This document shows positions 9,081-19,271 of a stretch of DNA of 64,000 nucleotides, piece by piece. Under the pieces are notes generated by a model that was given only the letters and a program-made list of their open reading frames with translations, was not told where the DNA came from and made no database searches. Source of the DNA: Clostridia bacterium. GTDB taxonomy: Bacteria; Bacillota; Clostridia; Oscillospirales; CAG-272. The position numbers were made by a program, and so were the translations under genes. Where the stretch lies: contig JAFVXH010000019.1 in the NCBI GenBank assembly GCA_017501225.1, forward strand, positions 124,001-188,000, read 5' to 3'. Within the stretch, counting starts at the first letter, position 1, and the number at the start of each line of letters is the position of its first letter.

Positions 9081-9109
9081 ATTATATCATATTTTTTTGC
9101 TTTTGGCAT
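9081..9109 (-). promoter_or_regulatory. Probable sigma-A promoter for pyk
   Basis: On the minus strand, TATAAT (9086-9081) with ATGCCA 17 bp upstream (9109-9104), a 4/6 match to TTGACA. Confidence 0.55.
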
Positions 9110-9241
9110 CAGACACGGTAAGTTTTTTCAAAAAAACAACAGTTTTTTCATTTTTGTGGATCCGCAAGCGCTGTTTTCGGGGAGAGAAATTCAAATTTTC
9201 TCTTTCAGAGGGCAATTTTTTTGAAAAAACGCAAAAAACAG

Positions 9242-9270
9242 TTGCATTTTGGATTGAAATGTGATATGAT
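9242..9270 (+). promoter_or_regulatory. Sigma-A promoter for the DivIVA-like gene
   Basis: TTGCAT (9242-9247), 17 bp, TATGAT (9265-9270). Confidence 0.65.
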
Positions 9271-9348
9271 AAATATGTATAAGTGGGTAAAAAGTTCATT
9301 TTGCTTACTGCTTGAGATAGAATTTTGATTAAGTTTGGAGGGCTTACC

Positions 9349-10017
9349 ATGGCAGAAATTTCTGTTCAATTCAGCAATCAAATTAACGGCTATAACAAAG
9401 CGCAGGTAAATCAGTTCCTGCAGGATGCTGAGGAAAAATTGCAGGAAAAGGCGTTGGCACTTGCCGATCTGCAGCAGCAAGTGGTGACTCTGGAAGCAAA
9501 GCTCAACAAAATTACAAGCGGTGACGTATCGGTCGAGGAAAAGCTTGAGCTTTACGACAAGCTGATGAAAAAGATGGACGGCGACTATACCAACATCCTC
9601 GCCCCCGCCATGGCAAGAGCTAAGGCGATCGAGGAAAAGGCGCAGACCGAGTATGATATTCGCATCGATCAGGCGCGTTATGCCGCAGAGGGAATCTACG
9701 CCGCGACCGCCGAGAGAATTGCCGGTGTCGTAGATGAGAACATGGACCGCATGTACGGTCTGCTTGAGGAGTTCATCTATTCCAAAACGCTTCCCGGACG
9801 TATTGAGGCGTTCCTGAATAACTGCCAGTACATCACCAAAAAGGTTTCTCAGGGAATCAAGGGCGTCAAGCGCCTTTCCAACCGCGCGGTAGAGAAGGTC
9901 AAGGCAAACGTCATGGATAAGTACGATTCGGTACAGTCCAAGCTCTTTGAGGACGATGCCTTTGAGGTAGAGCCCGAAGAAAAGGAAATGCAGACTGCCA
10001 CGGAGCTGGCTGAGTGA
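9349..10017 (+). CDS. DivIVA-like coiled-coil protein
   Basis: A 222-residue cytoplasmic protein. The start at 9349 (MAEISVQFS) follows TTGGAGGG. The N-terminal stretch ISVQFSNQINGYNKAQVNQF resembles the membrane-binding head of DivIVA/GpsB proteins (GYDxxxVDxFL type). It is followed by a predicted coiled coil (about 25-65) and an Ala/Glu-rich helical middle; the acidic tail ends FEVEPEEKEMQTATELAE. DivIVA proteins mark curved membrane at poles and septa and organise division or spore polarity. The match is weak, so another coiled-coil cell-envelope protein is possible. An XRE regulator follows 12 bp downstream, probably in the same operon. Confidence 0.5.
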   Translation: MAEISVQFSNQINGYNKAQVNQFLQDAEEKLQEKALALADLQQQVVTLEAKLNKITSGDVSVEEKLELYDKLMKKMDGDYTNILAPAMARAKAIEEKAQTEYDIRIDQARYAAEGIYAATAERIAGVVDENMDRMYGLLEEFIYSKTLPGRIEAFLNNCQYITKKVSQGIKGVKRLSNRAVEKVKANVMDKYDSVQSKLFEDDAFEVEPEEKEMQTATELAE

Positions 10018-10029
10018 CGGAAGCTCCCA

Positions 10030-10911
10030 ATGAATATTGGTGAAAAAATACGCGAGCTGCGCGTCGCAAAGCTGATGACGCAGTCCGAGCTTGCGGGGAC
10101 GCAGATCACGCGCAATATGCTCAGCTGCATTGAGAACGGAACGGCGAACCCCTCGCTTTCCACCATTCTCTATATTGCACAGAGATTAAACGTGCCCGCG
10201 GGATTTCTTCTGGCAGAGGAGGGGGACGAGCTCGTTTACCGTAAAATGAGCCGTTTTTCCAATATCAAAAGCGCGTATCTTGCAAAGGATTGGCTGGGCT
10301 GTCGCAGTCTTTGCCTCTCCCTTTCCTCGCAGCTTGACGATGAAAGTCTGCTCTTACTTGCCGATTGTGATCTTGGAATCGCGCAGGAGGAATTCTGGAA
10401 CGGAAATTTGCGTGCGTCCTGCCGGTTTTTTGACGAGGCACTGGAGTACGCGGAAAAAACCATGTATCAAGCTCCGCACGTAGAGGCAACCGCGCAGGTC
10501 TATTTTCGTTACATGCGCCTGATTTCGCCAACGCTTTATTCGGACGTTTTAGACGAGCAGAAGCTCTTGGCATATGACTGTAATTCAACCTTTTCCGGAT
10601 ACGTCCGCGCGCTGGATGCTCTGGAGGAGGGAAATGCGGAATACGCCCGTGCCTTTGTCGAAAGCGAAGAAGAATCGAGCTTTACACGGCATTTGCAGGC
10701 ACGCCTTTTGATGGAGGCGGGTGAGTTTTTGGCGGCAAGAGAGCGGCTGACGGCTATGCTGGAGGACGAGGAGCCCCTCAATCAGGTGCTTTTGTATTCG
10801 GTGCTTTGCGGACTTGAGATCTGCTGTCGGGAAACCGAGGATTTCAAGGGCGCGTACACTTATGCAAACGATAAGATCCTATTGCTTGAGCGTTTGCTCA
10901 AGGAAATTTGA
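10030..10911 (+). CDS. XRE-family transcriptional regulator with helical repeat C-terminus
   Basis: A 293-residue protein. Residues 1-60 form a lambda-repressor-like helix-turn-helix (IGEKIRELRVAKLMTQSELA, then TRNMLSCIENGTANPS). The remaining ~230 residues are helical with spaced Ala/Leu/Tyr, consistent with TPR-like repeats as in RNPP-type peptide-sensing regulators. No small peptide gene is obvious nearby. It is 12 bp from the upstream DivIVA-like gene and ends at a strong terminator, suggesting a two-gene unit. Confidence 0.82.
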   Translation: MNIGEKIRELRVAKLMTQSELAGTQITRNMLSCIENGTANPSLSTILYIAQRLNVPAGFLLAEEGDELVYRKMSRFSNIKSAYLAKDWLGCRSLCLSLSSQLDDESLLLLADCDLGIAQEEFWNGNLRASCRFFDEALEYAEKTMYQAPHVEATAQVYFRYMRLISPTLYSDVLDEQKLLAYDCNSTFSGYVRALDALEEGNAEYARAFVESEEESSFTRHLQARLLMEAGEFLAARERLTAMLEDEEPLNQVLLYSVLCGLEICCRETEDFKGAYTYANDKILLLERLLKEI

Positions 10912-10945
10912 AAAAACGGCAGGGGAAGCCCTCTGCCGTTTTTTC
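10911..10945 (+). terminator. Rho-independent terminator after the XRE regulator
   Basis: AAAAAACGGCAG(A/G)GG pairs with CCTCTGCCGTTTTTT around a short loop; the A-run overlaps the stop codon of the regulator. Confidence 0.85.
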
Positions 10946-10979
10946 TTGTTACGCCATGCGTATTTTTTGTTGATATGTC

Positions 10980-11008
10980 TTTACAATGTCCGTATTTTAT
11001 GATACAAT
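10980..11008 (+). promoter_or_regulatory. Sigma-A promoter for the CPBP protease-tadA unit
   Basis: TTTACA (10980-10985), 17 bp, TACAAT (11003-11008). Confidence 0.7.
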
Positions 11009-11048
11009 AAGATCAGTTCGATTTTGCTTTCGGAGAGGAGGGAAATGT

Positions 11049-12068
11049 GTGACGGAACAGGAACGCTATTATAAGCAGGTGATGGGCGCTGTCGGCATGA
11101 CGATGCTTTCCTTGCTGCTTTTTATCAATCTGGATTCGATCCTGATGCTGATTTCCTCACTCTTTCTGGGAGCGCTTCCCATCACGGAGCAGACAGGGGA
11201 GATCCTGTATCAGATTCTTTACGGAATCGGATATTTTCTATCCTTTTGCCTGCCGATTCCGATTTTGTATCTGCTGCTGAAAAAGAAAGGCCGTCCGTTT
11301 CAACCGATGTCCGCGCCGTTCCGACTTTCCCTTTGGTTTTTCCCGATTTTGTTTGCGGGAATTGCCGTGATCCTGTCGGCAAGCTACTTCAATGCGTCCT
11401 TGGTCAGTGTGTTCCACTATTCGGATTTTTCCTCCGAGATGCTCTGGGGCGAGGGAGAGCAGCTGTATTTACATCAGATCGTGCTGCAGTTTTTTGTGAT
11501 CTGTGTCATTCCCGGCTTTTGTGAGGAGCTGCTTTTCCGCGGCGTGATCCTCTCCAACTGTCTGCCGTTCGGACGTTTCCGCGCGATCTTTATCAGCGCA
11601 TTGCTCTTTTCCTTGATGCATCAGAACGCGGAGCAGATCTTTTACGCCTTTGTTGCGGGTATTCTGCTCGGAATTCTGTATGAGCGGACGCGCAATATCT
11701 GGTATTGCGTCTTTTTACACGTGCTCAATAATTTTTTCTCGGTATTTTCCGAGGCGGTTTCGCACAAGATCGGCGACAGCCTGCCCGCGTCGCTCATTCT
11801 TGCGTTGCTCGAGGGCGGAATTCTGATTCTCGGAATTCTTTCCTTCATTTTGCTGATCACGCGGTTTTGCTCCAAAAAAGCTTCCTTGGGGGATGGCGTT
11901 TTTCAGCGCACTCTGCCTCCGACGGATTTCTATCAGGAATGTCCCATCGGTGCTAAGGAGGGTGTCAAATACTTCTTTCGTCCGAGTATGATCGTGTATC
12001 TTTCTCTCTGCGGACTTCAGATCCTAGCCTTGATCGGAATGGCGGTGCTGTATGGATTTTTTAACTGA
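11049..12068 (+). CDS. CPBP-family intramembrane metalloprotease
   Basis: A 339-residue multi-pass membrane protein. The GTG at 11049 is chosen because GGAGAGGAGGG lies just upstream; an earlier in-frame ATG would sit inside the promoter. Family motifs are EELLFRG (about residue 159, the EExxxR motif), a His in FSLMHQN (about 190) and HVLNN (about 224). These are the catalytic motifs of the CAAX-protease/bacteriocin-processing (Abi) family. Seven to eight hydrophobic segments are visible. Substrate unknown. Its last 17 bases overlap tadA in another frame, so the two are translationally close. Confidence 0.85.
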   Translation: MTEQERYYKQVMGAVGMTMLSLLLFINLDSILMLISSLFLGALPITEQTGEILYQILYGIGYFLSFCLPIPILYLLLKKKGRPFQPMSAPFRLSLWFFPILFAGIAVILSASYFNASLVSVFHYSDFSSEMLWGEGEQLYLHQIVLQFFVICVIPGFCEELLFRGVILSNCLPFGRFRAIFISALLFSLMHQNAEQIFYAFVAGILLGILYERTRNIWYCVFLHVLNNFFSVFSEAVSHKIGDSLPASLILALLEGGILILGILSFILLITRFCSKKASLGDGVFQRTLPPTDFYQECPIGAKEGVKYFFRPSMIVYLSLCGLQILALIGMAVLYGFFN

Positions 12069-12522
12069 TGATGCAAAATGGATGTGCGAGGCACTCCGTA
12101 AGGCGCATCTTGCCGCCGATGAAGGCGAGGTCCCCGTGGGAGCGGTCGTGGTCGTGGACGGAAACATGATCGCGGCATGCCATAATCTCTGTGAAACCGC
12201 CAAGGATGCCACGGCGCACGCCGAATGTCTTGCCATTTCCGACGCTTGCCGCGCGCTTGGCAGCTGGAGATTGGAGAACGCTACGCTTTACGTCACGCTG
12301 GAGCCCTGTCCGATGTGTATGGGTGCCATTATCAACGCGCGCATCCCAAGAGTTGTTTTTGGCGCGTTTGACGCAAGAGCGGGAGCATGCGGAAGCCTGA
12401 TCAATCTTCCGTCCTATCCTCTTGAATCGCGCCCCGAATGCATCGGGGGACTGATGGAGGAGGACTGCCGTAGGCTTTTGACCGACTTTTTTGCGAAGAA
12501 GCGAAAAAAGCCCGAAAAATAA
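12052..12522 (+). CDS. tadA: tRNA-specific adenosine deaminase
   Basis: A 156-residue cytidine-deaminase-fold protein. The zinc site is complete: H56-A-E58 and P85-C86-P87-M88-C89. TadA converts A34 to inosine in the anticodon of tRNA-Arg(ACG), allowing one tRNA to read several Arg codons. It starts within the end of the upstream protease gene. A short terminator-like inverted repeat follows (near 12524) but is imperfect. Confidence 0.93.
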   Translation: MDFLTDDAKWMCEALRKAHLAADEGEVPVGAVVVVDGNMIAACHNLCETAKDATAHAECLAISDACRALGSWRLENATLYVTLEPCPMCMGAIINARIPRVVFGAFDARAGACGSLINLPSYPLESRPECIGGLMEEDCRRLLTDFFAKKRKKPEK

Positions 12523-12543
12523 GCGGGAATTTCCAAATTTCCC

Positions 12544-12572
12544 TTTACAAACCGAACGATATCGTTTATAAT
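12544..12572 (+). promoter_or_regulatory. Sigma-A promoter for asnA
   Basis: TTTACA (12544-12549), 17 bp, TATAAT (12567-12572). Confidence 0.75.
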
Positions 12573-12613
12573 TTGATTGTGTAGCAAACAGCAGAAAGGC
12601 TTGGTGACCCCAC

Positions 12614-13618
12614 ATGTCCAAAGTGATGATTCCGCACGGATATCAATCCTTCCTTACCTTCCGTCAGACCGAATATGCCATCAAGAAGGTCAAGGATTTC
12701 TTTGAAAAGGATCTCTCGGTTCAGCTCAACCTGACCCGTGTTTCGGCACCTCTGTTCGTTGATTCGGAAAGCGGTCTGAACGACGGTCTTAGCGGTGTCG
12801 AGCGTCCCGTTTCCTTTGAAATCGCATCGGGAAAGCAGCTTGAGATCGTCCACTCCTTGGCAAAATGGAAGCGCTATGCGCTCAAGATGTACGGCTTTGA
12901 GGTTGGAGAAGGGCTCTATACCGATATGAACGCGATCCGTCGCGATGAGGTGACCGACAACATCCATTCCATGTTCGTCGACCAGTGGGACTGGGAAAAG
13001 ATCATCACCAAGGAGCAACGAAAGAAAGAAACGCTGGTTGAGGTCGTCGAAGCGATCTATCAGACCTTGCACCATACCGAAAATTACATCGTCAACGAAT
13101 ATTCCTTTATCGGCAAGCTCTTGCCCGAGAAGATCACCTTTATCACCTCGCAGGAGCTGGAGGACCGTTGGCCCGATCAGACGCCCAAGGAGCGTGAATA
13201 TGCCGCGGCAAAGGAGTATGGCGCCATCTTTTTGATGCAGATCGGCGGCAAGCTCAGAAGCGGCAAGCCTCACGACGGACGCGCGCCCGACTATGACGAC
13301 TGGACGCTGAACGGAGATATCATCGTATACTACCCGATCCTCGACATTGCGCTGGAGCTTTCCTCGATGGGAATCCGCGTAGACGAGGACGCGATGCGCC
13401 GTCAGCTGGAGGAGCGGGGATGCCCCGAGCGCGCGGAGCTGCCGTTCCATAAGGCACTTCTTGCGGGCGAGCTCCCGTACACGATCGGCGGCGGTATCGG
13501 ACAGTCCAGAATGTGTATGTTCTTCTTGCGCAAGGCGCATATCGGCGAGGTTCAGTCCTCGCATTGGTCTGAGGAAGAAATCAAGACCTGCGAGCAATAC
13601 GGTGTTCATTTGCTTTAA
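12614..13618 (+). CDS. asnA: Aspartate-ammonia ligase (asparagine synthetase A)
   Basis: A 334-residue enzyme of exact family length, related to class II aminoacyl-tRNA synthetase cores. It makes asparagine from aspartate, ammonia and ATP. Characteristic stretches are HGYQSFLTFRQTEYAIKKVK, SAPLFVDSESGLNDGLSGVE and YTIGGGIGQSRMCMFFLRKA. It has its own promoter and terminator. asnS, which charges asparagine, is 2.8 kb downstream under a separate promoter. Confidence 0.96.
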   Translation: MSKVMIPHGYQSFLTFRQTEYAIKKVKDFFEKDLSVQLNLTRVSAPLFVDSESGLNDGLSGVERPVSFEIASGKQLEIVHSLAKWKRYALKMYGFEVGEGLYTDMNAIRRDEVTDNIHSMFVDQWDWEKIITKEQRKKETLVEVVEAIYQTLHHTENYIVNEYSFIGKLLPEKITFITSQELEDRWPDQTPKEREYAAAKEYGAIFLMQIGGKLRSGKPHDGRAPDYDDWTLNGDIIVYYPILDIALELSSMGIRVDEDAMRRQLEERGCPERAELPFHKALLAGELPYTIGGGIGQSRMCMFFLRKAHIGEVQSSHWSEEEIKTCEQYGVHLL

Positions 13619-13623
13619 GAAAG

Positions 13624-13660
13624 AAAAAGCAGAGTCGGAAATCCACTCTGCTTTCTTTAT
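13624..13660 (+). terminator. Rho-independent terminator after asnA
   Basis: Stem AAAGCAGAGT (13626-13635) with ACTCTGCTTT (13645-13654), followed by a short T-rich stretch. Confidence 0.75.
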
Positions 13661-13695
13661 CGGATCGAATTTTTTAGAATGAGGAGGAGCCTTGG

Positions 13696-14754
13696 ATGAA
13701 AAGAGTGCTTTTGATCACCTTGGTCGCATGCTTATTGCTTGCTCTTTTGCCGGCCTGCGGAGGATCGTGGGAGAAGGACTGTTCTTTTCGTCCTCTTTGC
13801 TGGGCGGTGGGAGCACCCATGCCGGAGGCATCGGATTTTGCAACAGCACTTCCCGAGGGCGTAACGGTCCGCTATGCGCAGCAGTACTCCTTTTCCTCTG
13901 TCGGTGAATATACCCTGAAGCTGATCGTGACCGATCAGAAGGGCAGGGAATTCGAGCAAGCGGTTTCCTTTACGCTGGTGTTTGACAAAACGCCCCCCGC
14001 TTTAGTCGGTGTCAAGGACCTTGTCACCTATGTCGGCGAGGGGATTTCCTACCGTGAGGGTGTCAGCGTCAGCGACAACTGTGACGGTGAGATCGTTTTG
14101 CAGATCGATTCCTCCCATGTCAATCTCAGGCAGGAGGGAGCATATCCCGTGACCTATACCGCCATTGACGCGGCGGGAAATTATGCGGTCGCAAGCGTGA
14201 CCGCTTACGTTTATTCCGAAAAAATCGATACCTCCCGTCTGTATGCTATGCTGGACAGCATCATCGCCCAGCACATCCCAAGCGGGGGTACCACCGAGCA
14301 AAAGGTACGCGCGGTCTACCGCTACGTGTATGATAACATTGCCTATTCCGCCACCTCGGACAAGTCGGATTGGGTGCGCGCGGCATACGACGGCTTGCGT
14401 ACGGGAGTTGGCGACTGCTTTACCTATTACGCGCTCTCCAAGGCGTTTTTTGAGCGGCTGGGGATCGAGAATATGGGCATTGAGCGCACACCCGGACTTA
14501 CCGACGAGCGCCACTATTGGAATCTTGTCAATCTCGGCACCAAGGAAGCACCTGCGTGGTATCATTTTGACGCAACGCATCTGCGCGGTGTGCAGCACAG
14601 CGGCTGCCTTCTGACCGACGCGCAGGTGGATGCCTACACACGCATGCGCGTGGATGAGAACGGCGTGGGGAACTATTTCTACGCTTACGATAAAAGCGCC
14701 TATCCCGCCTCGGCGACAAAGATCCTGACACCGACACCCAGCCTTGGATTTTGA
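13696..14754 (+). CDS. Transglutaminase-like lipoprotein with Ig-like repeats
   Basis: A 352-residue predicted lipoprotein: basic start, hydrophobic core and lipobox LLPAC (Cys about residue 18-21). Two beta-sandwich repeats follow (about 50-175), the second with DKTPPALVGV and AIDAAGNYAVASV as in DUF5011/HYR-type Ig-like domains. The C-terminal domain has a complete transglutaminase/cysteine-protease triad: C241 (GDCFTY), H273 (RHYWNLV) and D292 (HFDAT). It probably acts outside the membrane on cell-wall or protein substrates as a peptidase or amide-forming enzyme; substrate unknown. ATG follows GAGGAGG. No terminator separates it from the adenylation gene 54 bp downstream. Confidence 0.8.
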   Translation: MKRVLLITLVACLLLALLPACGGSWEKDCSFRPLCWAVGAPMPEASDFATALPEGVTVRYAQQYSFSSVGEYTLKLIVTDQKGREFEQAVSFTLVFDKTPPALVGVKDLVTYVGEGISYREGVSVSDNCDGEIVLQIDSSHVNLRQEGAYPVTYTAIDAAGNYAVASVTAYVYSEKIDTSRLYAMLDSIIAQHIPSGGTTEQKVRAVYRYVYDNIAYSATSDKSDWVRAAYDGLRTGVGDCFTYYALSKAFFERLGIENMGIERTPGLTDERHYWNLVNLGTKEAPAWYHFDATHLRGVQHSGCLLTDAQVDAYTRMRVDENGVGNYFYAYDKSAYPASATKILTPTPSLGF

Positions 14755-14808
14755 CCGGAGCGTTTTACAGTTCGTCATCGGATACCGATTGACAGAAGGG
14801 AGCAGGTT

Positions 14809-16323
14809 ATGCAGACCAACATTCTCGAATATTTAGAAGCGACAGCGCCTCGCTTGCCCCAAAAGATCGCATACTCGGACGGCAAAAGTGACATGTCATT
14901 TGAAACGCTTTTGCGCACGTCGCGTGCCATAGGATCTTCACTCTTGGGGTCGGGTGCCCGACGTGAGCCCATCGCGATCTTAATGGAAAAGACGCCCTAC
15001 CAGATCGCTGCCTTTTACGGTGTTCTTTATGCGGGTTGCTTTTACGTGCCCATGGATCTCGAGATGCCCGCAGGACGCATCGAATTGATCCTGCAGACGG
15101 TGGGCGCCCGGCGCATCATTGTGGACGCAAAGGGAGAGAAAACCTTGCAAAAGCTGGACTTTTCGGGTACGGTATACTCCTATGACGCGCTGGCGCAGGC
15201 AGAGATCAATGACGCCGCTCTTGCCTTGGTCAGAGAAAAGCAGATCGATACCGATCCCATTTACGTGGTCTTTACGTCGGGCTCTACGGGAATTCCGAAG
15301 GGCGTCGTGGCGTGCCATCGCTCGGTCATTGATTACATTGAGCATCTTTCCGATGCACTCGGATTTTGCGAGGATACGGTTTTTGCCAATCAGACGCCCC
15401 TCTATTTTGACGCGCCCCTAAAGGAGCTCATTCCCGTCATCAAATTTGGAGCGACCGCTTATCTTGTGCCGAAGCAGTATTTTCTGTTCCCGACGCGCCT
15501 GTGCGATTTTCTCAACGAGCACCGCGTCAACACCGTCTGCTGGGTGGTATCGGCGCTTACGATGATCTCCTCCTTGGGCGTTCTTGCGCAGAATCCGCCC
15601 AAATATTTGACCACCGTTGCCTTTGGCAGCGAGGTCTTTCCGCCCGCACAGTACAAGCTGTGGAGGGAAGCGTTGCCGGATGCTTCGTTTTTCAACCTTT
15701 ACGGACCGACCGAGGCAACGGGAATGTCCTGCTATTGGAAGGCAACGAGAGCGCTTGAGGACGGGGAGGCGATCCCGATCGGCAGACCCTTTGCCAATAC
15801 CGATCTTTTGCTGATCGGCGAGGACGGCTGTGAGGTTGCGGACGGCGAGCGCGGGGAGATCTACCTGCGCGGAACCTGCGTAACCATGGGATACTTCAAC
15901 AATCCCGAGCGCACGGGGGAAGCCTTCGTGCAAAATCCCTTGCAGTCCGCATATCCCGAAACCGTTTACCGCACGGGGGATATCGCGTATCGGAATGCGC
16001 GCGGGGAATTGGTGTTCGTATGCCGACGTGATGCGCAGATCAAGCATATGGGACACCGTATCGAGCTTGGCGAGATCGAAGCCGCGGCGCAAAGAGATCC
16101 CCAAGTCAGCCGCGCCGTCTGTCTGTACGACGGAGAGGATAAGAAGCTCCTTCTGTTCTTTACGGGAGAGCACGGGGAGGCGGAGCTGACGGCACATCTG
16201 AAGAACCATCTGCCAAGATATATGCTTCCGGGCTTTTGCCAAAGACTTTCCGCAATGCCTCTGACGCCCAACGGCAAAATTGACCGCAAGGCGCTTTTGC
16301 GCCAATATGCAAAGAGCAAATAA
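14809..16323 (+). CDS. Stand-alone amino-acid adenylation enzyme (NRPS A-domain / DltA-like)
   Basis: A 504-residue AMP-forming ligase. The core motifs are all present: A3 FTSGSTGIPKG (about 155), A5 NLYGPTEAT (about 297), A7 YRTGD (about 387), A8 IKHMGHRIELGEIE, and A10 with catalytic Lys490 (NGKIDRK). D201 (YFDAPLKELIP) matches the Asp that binds the amino group of amino acids in NRPS and DltA enzymes, so an amino acid is the likely substrate. The position usually holding Trp or Met in that pocket is Lys205 by my alignment. There is no carrier protein, DltB/DltD or condensation domain here. D-alanine activation is one option; another amino acid is equally possible. Confidence 0.8.
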   Translation: MQTNILEYLEATAPRLPQKIAYSDGKSDMSFETLLRTSRAIGSSLLGSGARREPIAILMEKTPYQIAAFYGVLYAGCFYVPMDLEMPAGRIELILQTVGARRIIVDAKGEKTLQKLDFSGTVYSYDALAQAEINDAALALVREKQIDTDPIYVVFTSGSTGIPKGVVACHRSVIDYIEHLSDALGFCEDTVFANQTPLYFDAPLKELIPVIKFGATAYLVPKQYFLFPTRLCDFLNEHRVNTVCWVVSALTMISSLGVLAQNPPKYLTTVAFGSEVFPPAQYKLWREALPDASFFNLYGPTEATGMSCYWKATRALEDGEAIPIGRPFANTDLLLIGEDGCEVADGERGEIYLRGTCVTMGYFNNPERTGEAFVQNPLQSAYPETVYRTGDIAYRNARGELVFVCRRDAQIKHMGHRIELGEIEAAAQRDPQVSRAVCLYDGEDKKLLLFFTGEHGEAELTAHLKNHLPRYMLPGFCQRLSAMPLTPNGKIDRKALLRQYAKSK

Positions 16324-16332
16324 TACAGAATC

Positions 16333-16380
16333 GCAGGATGCGGAAGATCCCAAAAAAGTTTTTCCGCATCTTGCTTTTTT
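16333..16380 (+). terminator. Rho-independent terminator after the adenylation gene
   Basis: Stem GCAGGATGCGGA (16333-16344) with TCCGCATCTTGC (16363-16374), then a T-run that abuts the asnS -35 box. Confidence 0.85.
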
Positions 16381-16382
16381 TA

Positions 16383-16411
16383 TTGACAAGCGTATGCTTT
16401 TGTGATATAAT
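16383..16411 (+). promoter_or_regulatory. Sigma-A promoter for asnS
   Basis: TTGACA (16383-16388), 17 bp, TATAAT (16406-16411): perfect consensus. Confidence 0.85.
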
Positions 16412-16462
16412 GACAGAATAGTACAAGCGGAAGAATTTTCCGCAGGATGAGGTAGAGAAGAC

Positions 16463-17857
<1,395 letters not shown>

Positions 17858-17872
17858 TCGGTTCCGCGCATC

Positions 17873-17914
17873 AAAAAAAGACGGCAAATGCATTGCATTT
17901 GCCGTCTTTTTTGT
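17873..17914. terminator. Bidirectional terminator between asnS and the hexosamine kinase gene
   Basis: A long stem, AAAGACGGCAAATG with CATTTGCCGTCTTT, with an A-run on the left and a T-run on the right, serves two convergent genes. Confidence 0.88.
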
Positions 17915-17920
17915 ATTGCC

Positions 17921-19027
17921 TTAAGCCTTTGCCTTCGCAGAGATCTCCGCGATGACGGCGTTCATTTCATCCATGTGCGCAAGCATTTCCTGCGCAAGCT
18001 TGGTCTGGCAACGTGCGCGTACCAGGTTCTGATCCGGGTAGGAGATCTTGAAGTATTGGTCACCGACGATGTAGTCGTCCAGGAAGCGGACCGCGACCTC
18101 GGTCGTCATCACGAGTGCGCCAAGTGCCATGGTTTCAGCCTCAATGGGAGTCATGGTAGCTGCGATCTCGGAGATGAAGCCCTGCGCAAACGCGCGGAAG
18201 TACTCCAGATTGAGTCCTACCTTCGTCAGATCCTTTTCATCCTCCTTTGCGTAGTTCGCGGCAAAGCGGATGGCGTCACCGAAATCGTGTGCCACAAGAC
18301 CGGGCATGACGGTGTCAAGGTCGATAACGGTCTTTGCCGTGTCGGTAGTCGCGTCGAAGAGGACGTTGTTGATCTTGGTATCGTTGTGCGTTACGCGCAG
18401 AGGGAGCTTGCCCTCGTCCAGCAGGGTGCAAAGGCGGGTCGCGACGGGCTGCAGCTCCTTGAGTGCATCGATGTCAGCCTGAACCGAAGCAACTCTTCCG
18501 CAGGGGTCCTCCTCGACGTGAGAGAGAAGCGTCGCATAACGCTTTGCGGTATTGTGAAAATCCGGAATGGTTTCGTGGAGAAGCGTTGCGTCAAAATCCG
18601 CAAGCAGGGTCTGGAACTGTCCGAATGCGTGTCCGGCAGATTCCAGGAGGCGCGCATTGTCGCAGGCATTGTGCGTGATGGTATTGGGAACGTAACGGCT
18701 GATGCGCCAGAAGCTGTCCTCCAGCTCGACATAGTAGTTGCCGTTCTCGGTCTGCATAAATTGCATGACGTGGTCAAGGGAAATACCCTTGGCTTCCATC
18801 TTTTCTGCGATGTACTTGGTGATGCGGCCGATGTTTTCCATCATGATGACGGGTTCCTTGAATACGAAGGTGTTTACCTTCTGGAAAACGAATTCGGAGG
18901 TATCGTTCGCGTTCTCAACGACTACGTGATAGGTTTCGTTGATATGTCCGTTGGTGATGGGTTCTACCTTGACGACGGTTCCCGGAATTTGAAACAACTT
19001 TGCTATCGTTACAAAAATCTCGTTCAT
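17921..19027 (-). CDS. nahK: N-acetylhexosamine 1-kinase-like phosphotransferase
   Basis: A 368-residue APH-fold kinase. From memory it closely matches bifidobacterial NahK along its length: PITNGHINETYHV, WRISRYVP, LPLRVTHNDTKINNVLFDAT (catalytic D216), VIDLDTVMPG (metal-binding D236/D238) and HDFGDAIRF. NahK makes GlcNAc/GalNAc 1-phosphate from free N-acetylhexosamines for amino-sugar salvage. The lacto-N-biose phosphorylase and epimerase normally linked to it are absent here, so the physiological sugar is uncertain; related homoserine-kinase-like phosphotransferases are the alternative. It has its own consensus promoter and diverges from a PTS IIC-like gene. Confidence 0.75.
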   Translation of the reverse strand: MNEIFVTIAKLFQIPGTVVKVEPITNGHINETYHVVVENANDTSEFVFQKVNTFVFKEPVIMMENIGRITKYIAEKMEAKGISLDHVMQFMQTENGNYYVELEDSFWRISRYVPNTITHNACDNARLLESAGHAFGQFQTLLADFDATLLHETIPDFHNTAKRYATLLSHVEEDPCGRVASVQADIDALKELQPVATRLCTLLDEGKLPLRVTHNDTKINNVLFDATTDTAKTVIDLDTVMPGLVAHDFGDAIRFAANYAKEDEKDLTKVGLNLEYFRAFAQGFISEIAATMTPIEAETMALGALVMTTEVAVRFLDDYIVGDQYFKISYPDQNLVRARCQTKLAQEMLAHMDEMNAVIAEISAKAKA

Positions 19028-19113
19028 GTTTTACTGCCTTTCTTATCTGTAAATTACCGGCGTCAAGCTCTTCAGATCGACCTTGCGCAAGGCTATTTTT
19101 ACATTCAACCTGT

Positions 19114-19142
19114 ATTATAACACAAATGGGAGGATTTGTCAA
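19114..19142 (-). promoter_or_regulatory. Sigma-A promoter for the hexosamine kinase gene
   Basis: On the minus strand TTGACA (19142-19137), 17 bp, TATAAT (19119-19114): perfect consensus. Confidence 0.82.
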
Positions 19143-19258
19143 TAACTTTGTCCGTTATTCCTGTAGCCGAAAAATGACATGAATGCTCCTTTTTTGATCA
19201 AACACGTGCGTTTTGGAGTGGAATTCACAAAGAAACGGTGGAAAAGCATGGAACTTTC

Positions 19259-19271
19259 GTCAAAATTTGAC
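19259..19271. promoter_or_regulatory. Perfect palindrome abutting the PTS IIC promoter (candidate operator)
   Basis: GTCAAA-A-TTTGAC, 6-bp arms around one base, ends exactly where the -35 box (19272) begins. This is a plausible regulator site; the regulator is unknown. Confidence 0.4.

Larger units (their letters stand above)
9034..9348. other. Divergent intergenic region, pyk and DivIVA-like gene
   Basis: This 315-bp AT-rich stretch holds the pyk promoter on the minus strand and the DivIVA-like gene promoter on the plus strand. The middle (about 9110-9240) is rich in A and T runs; I see no gene or RNA in it. Confidence 0.6.
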
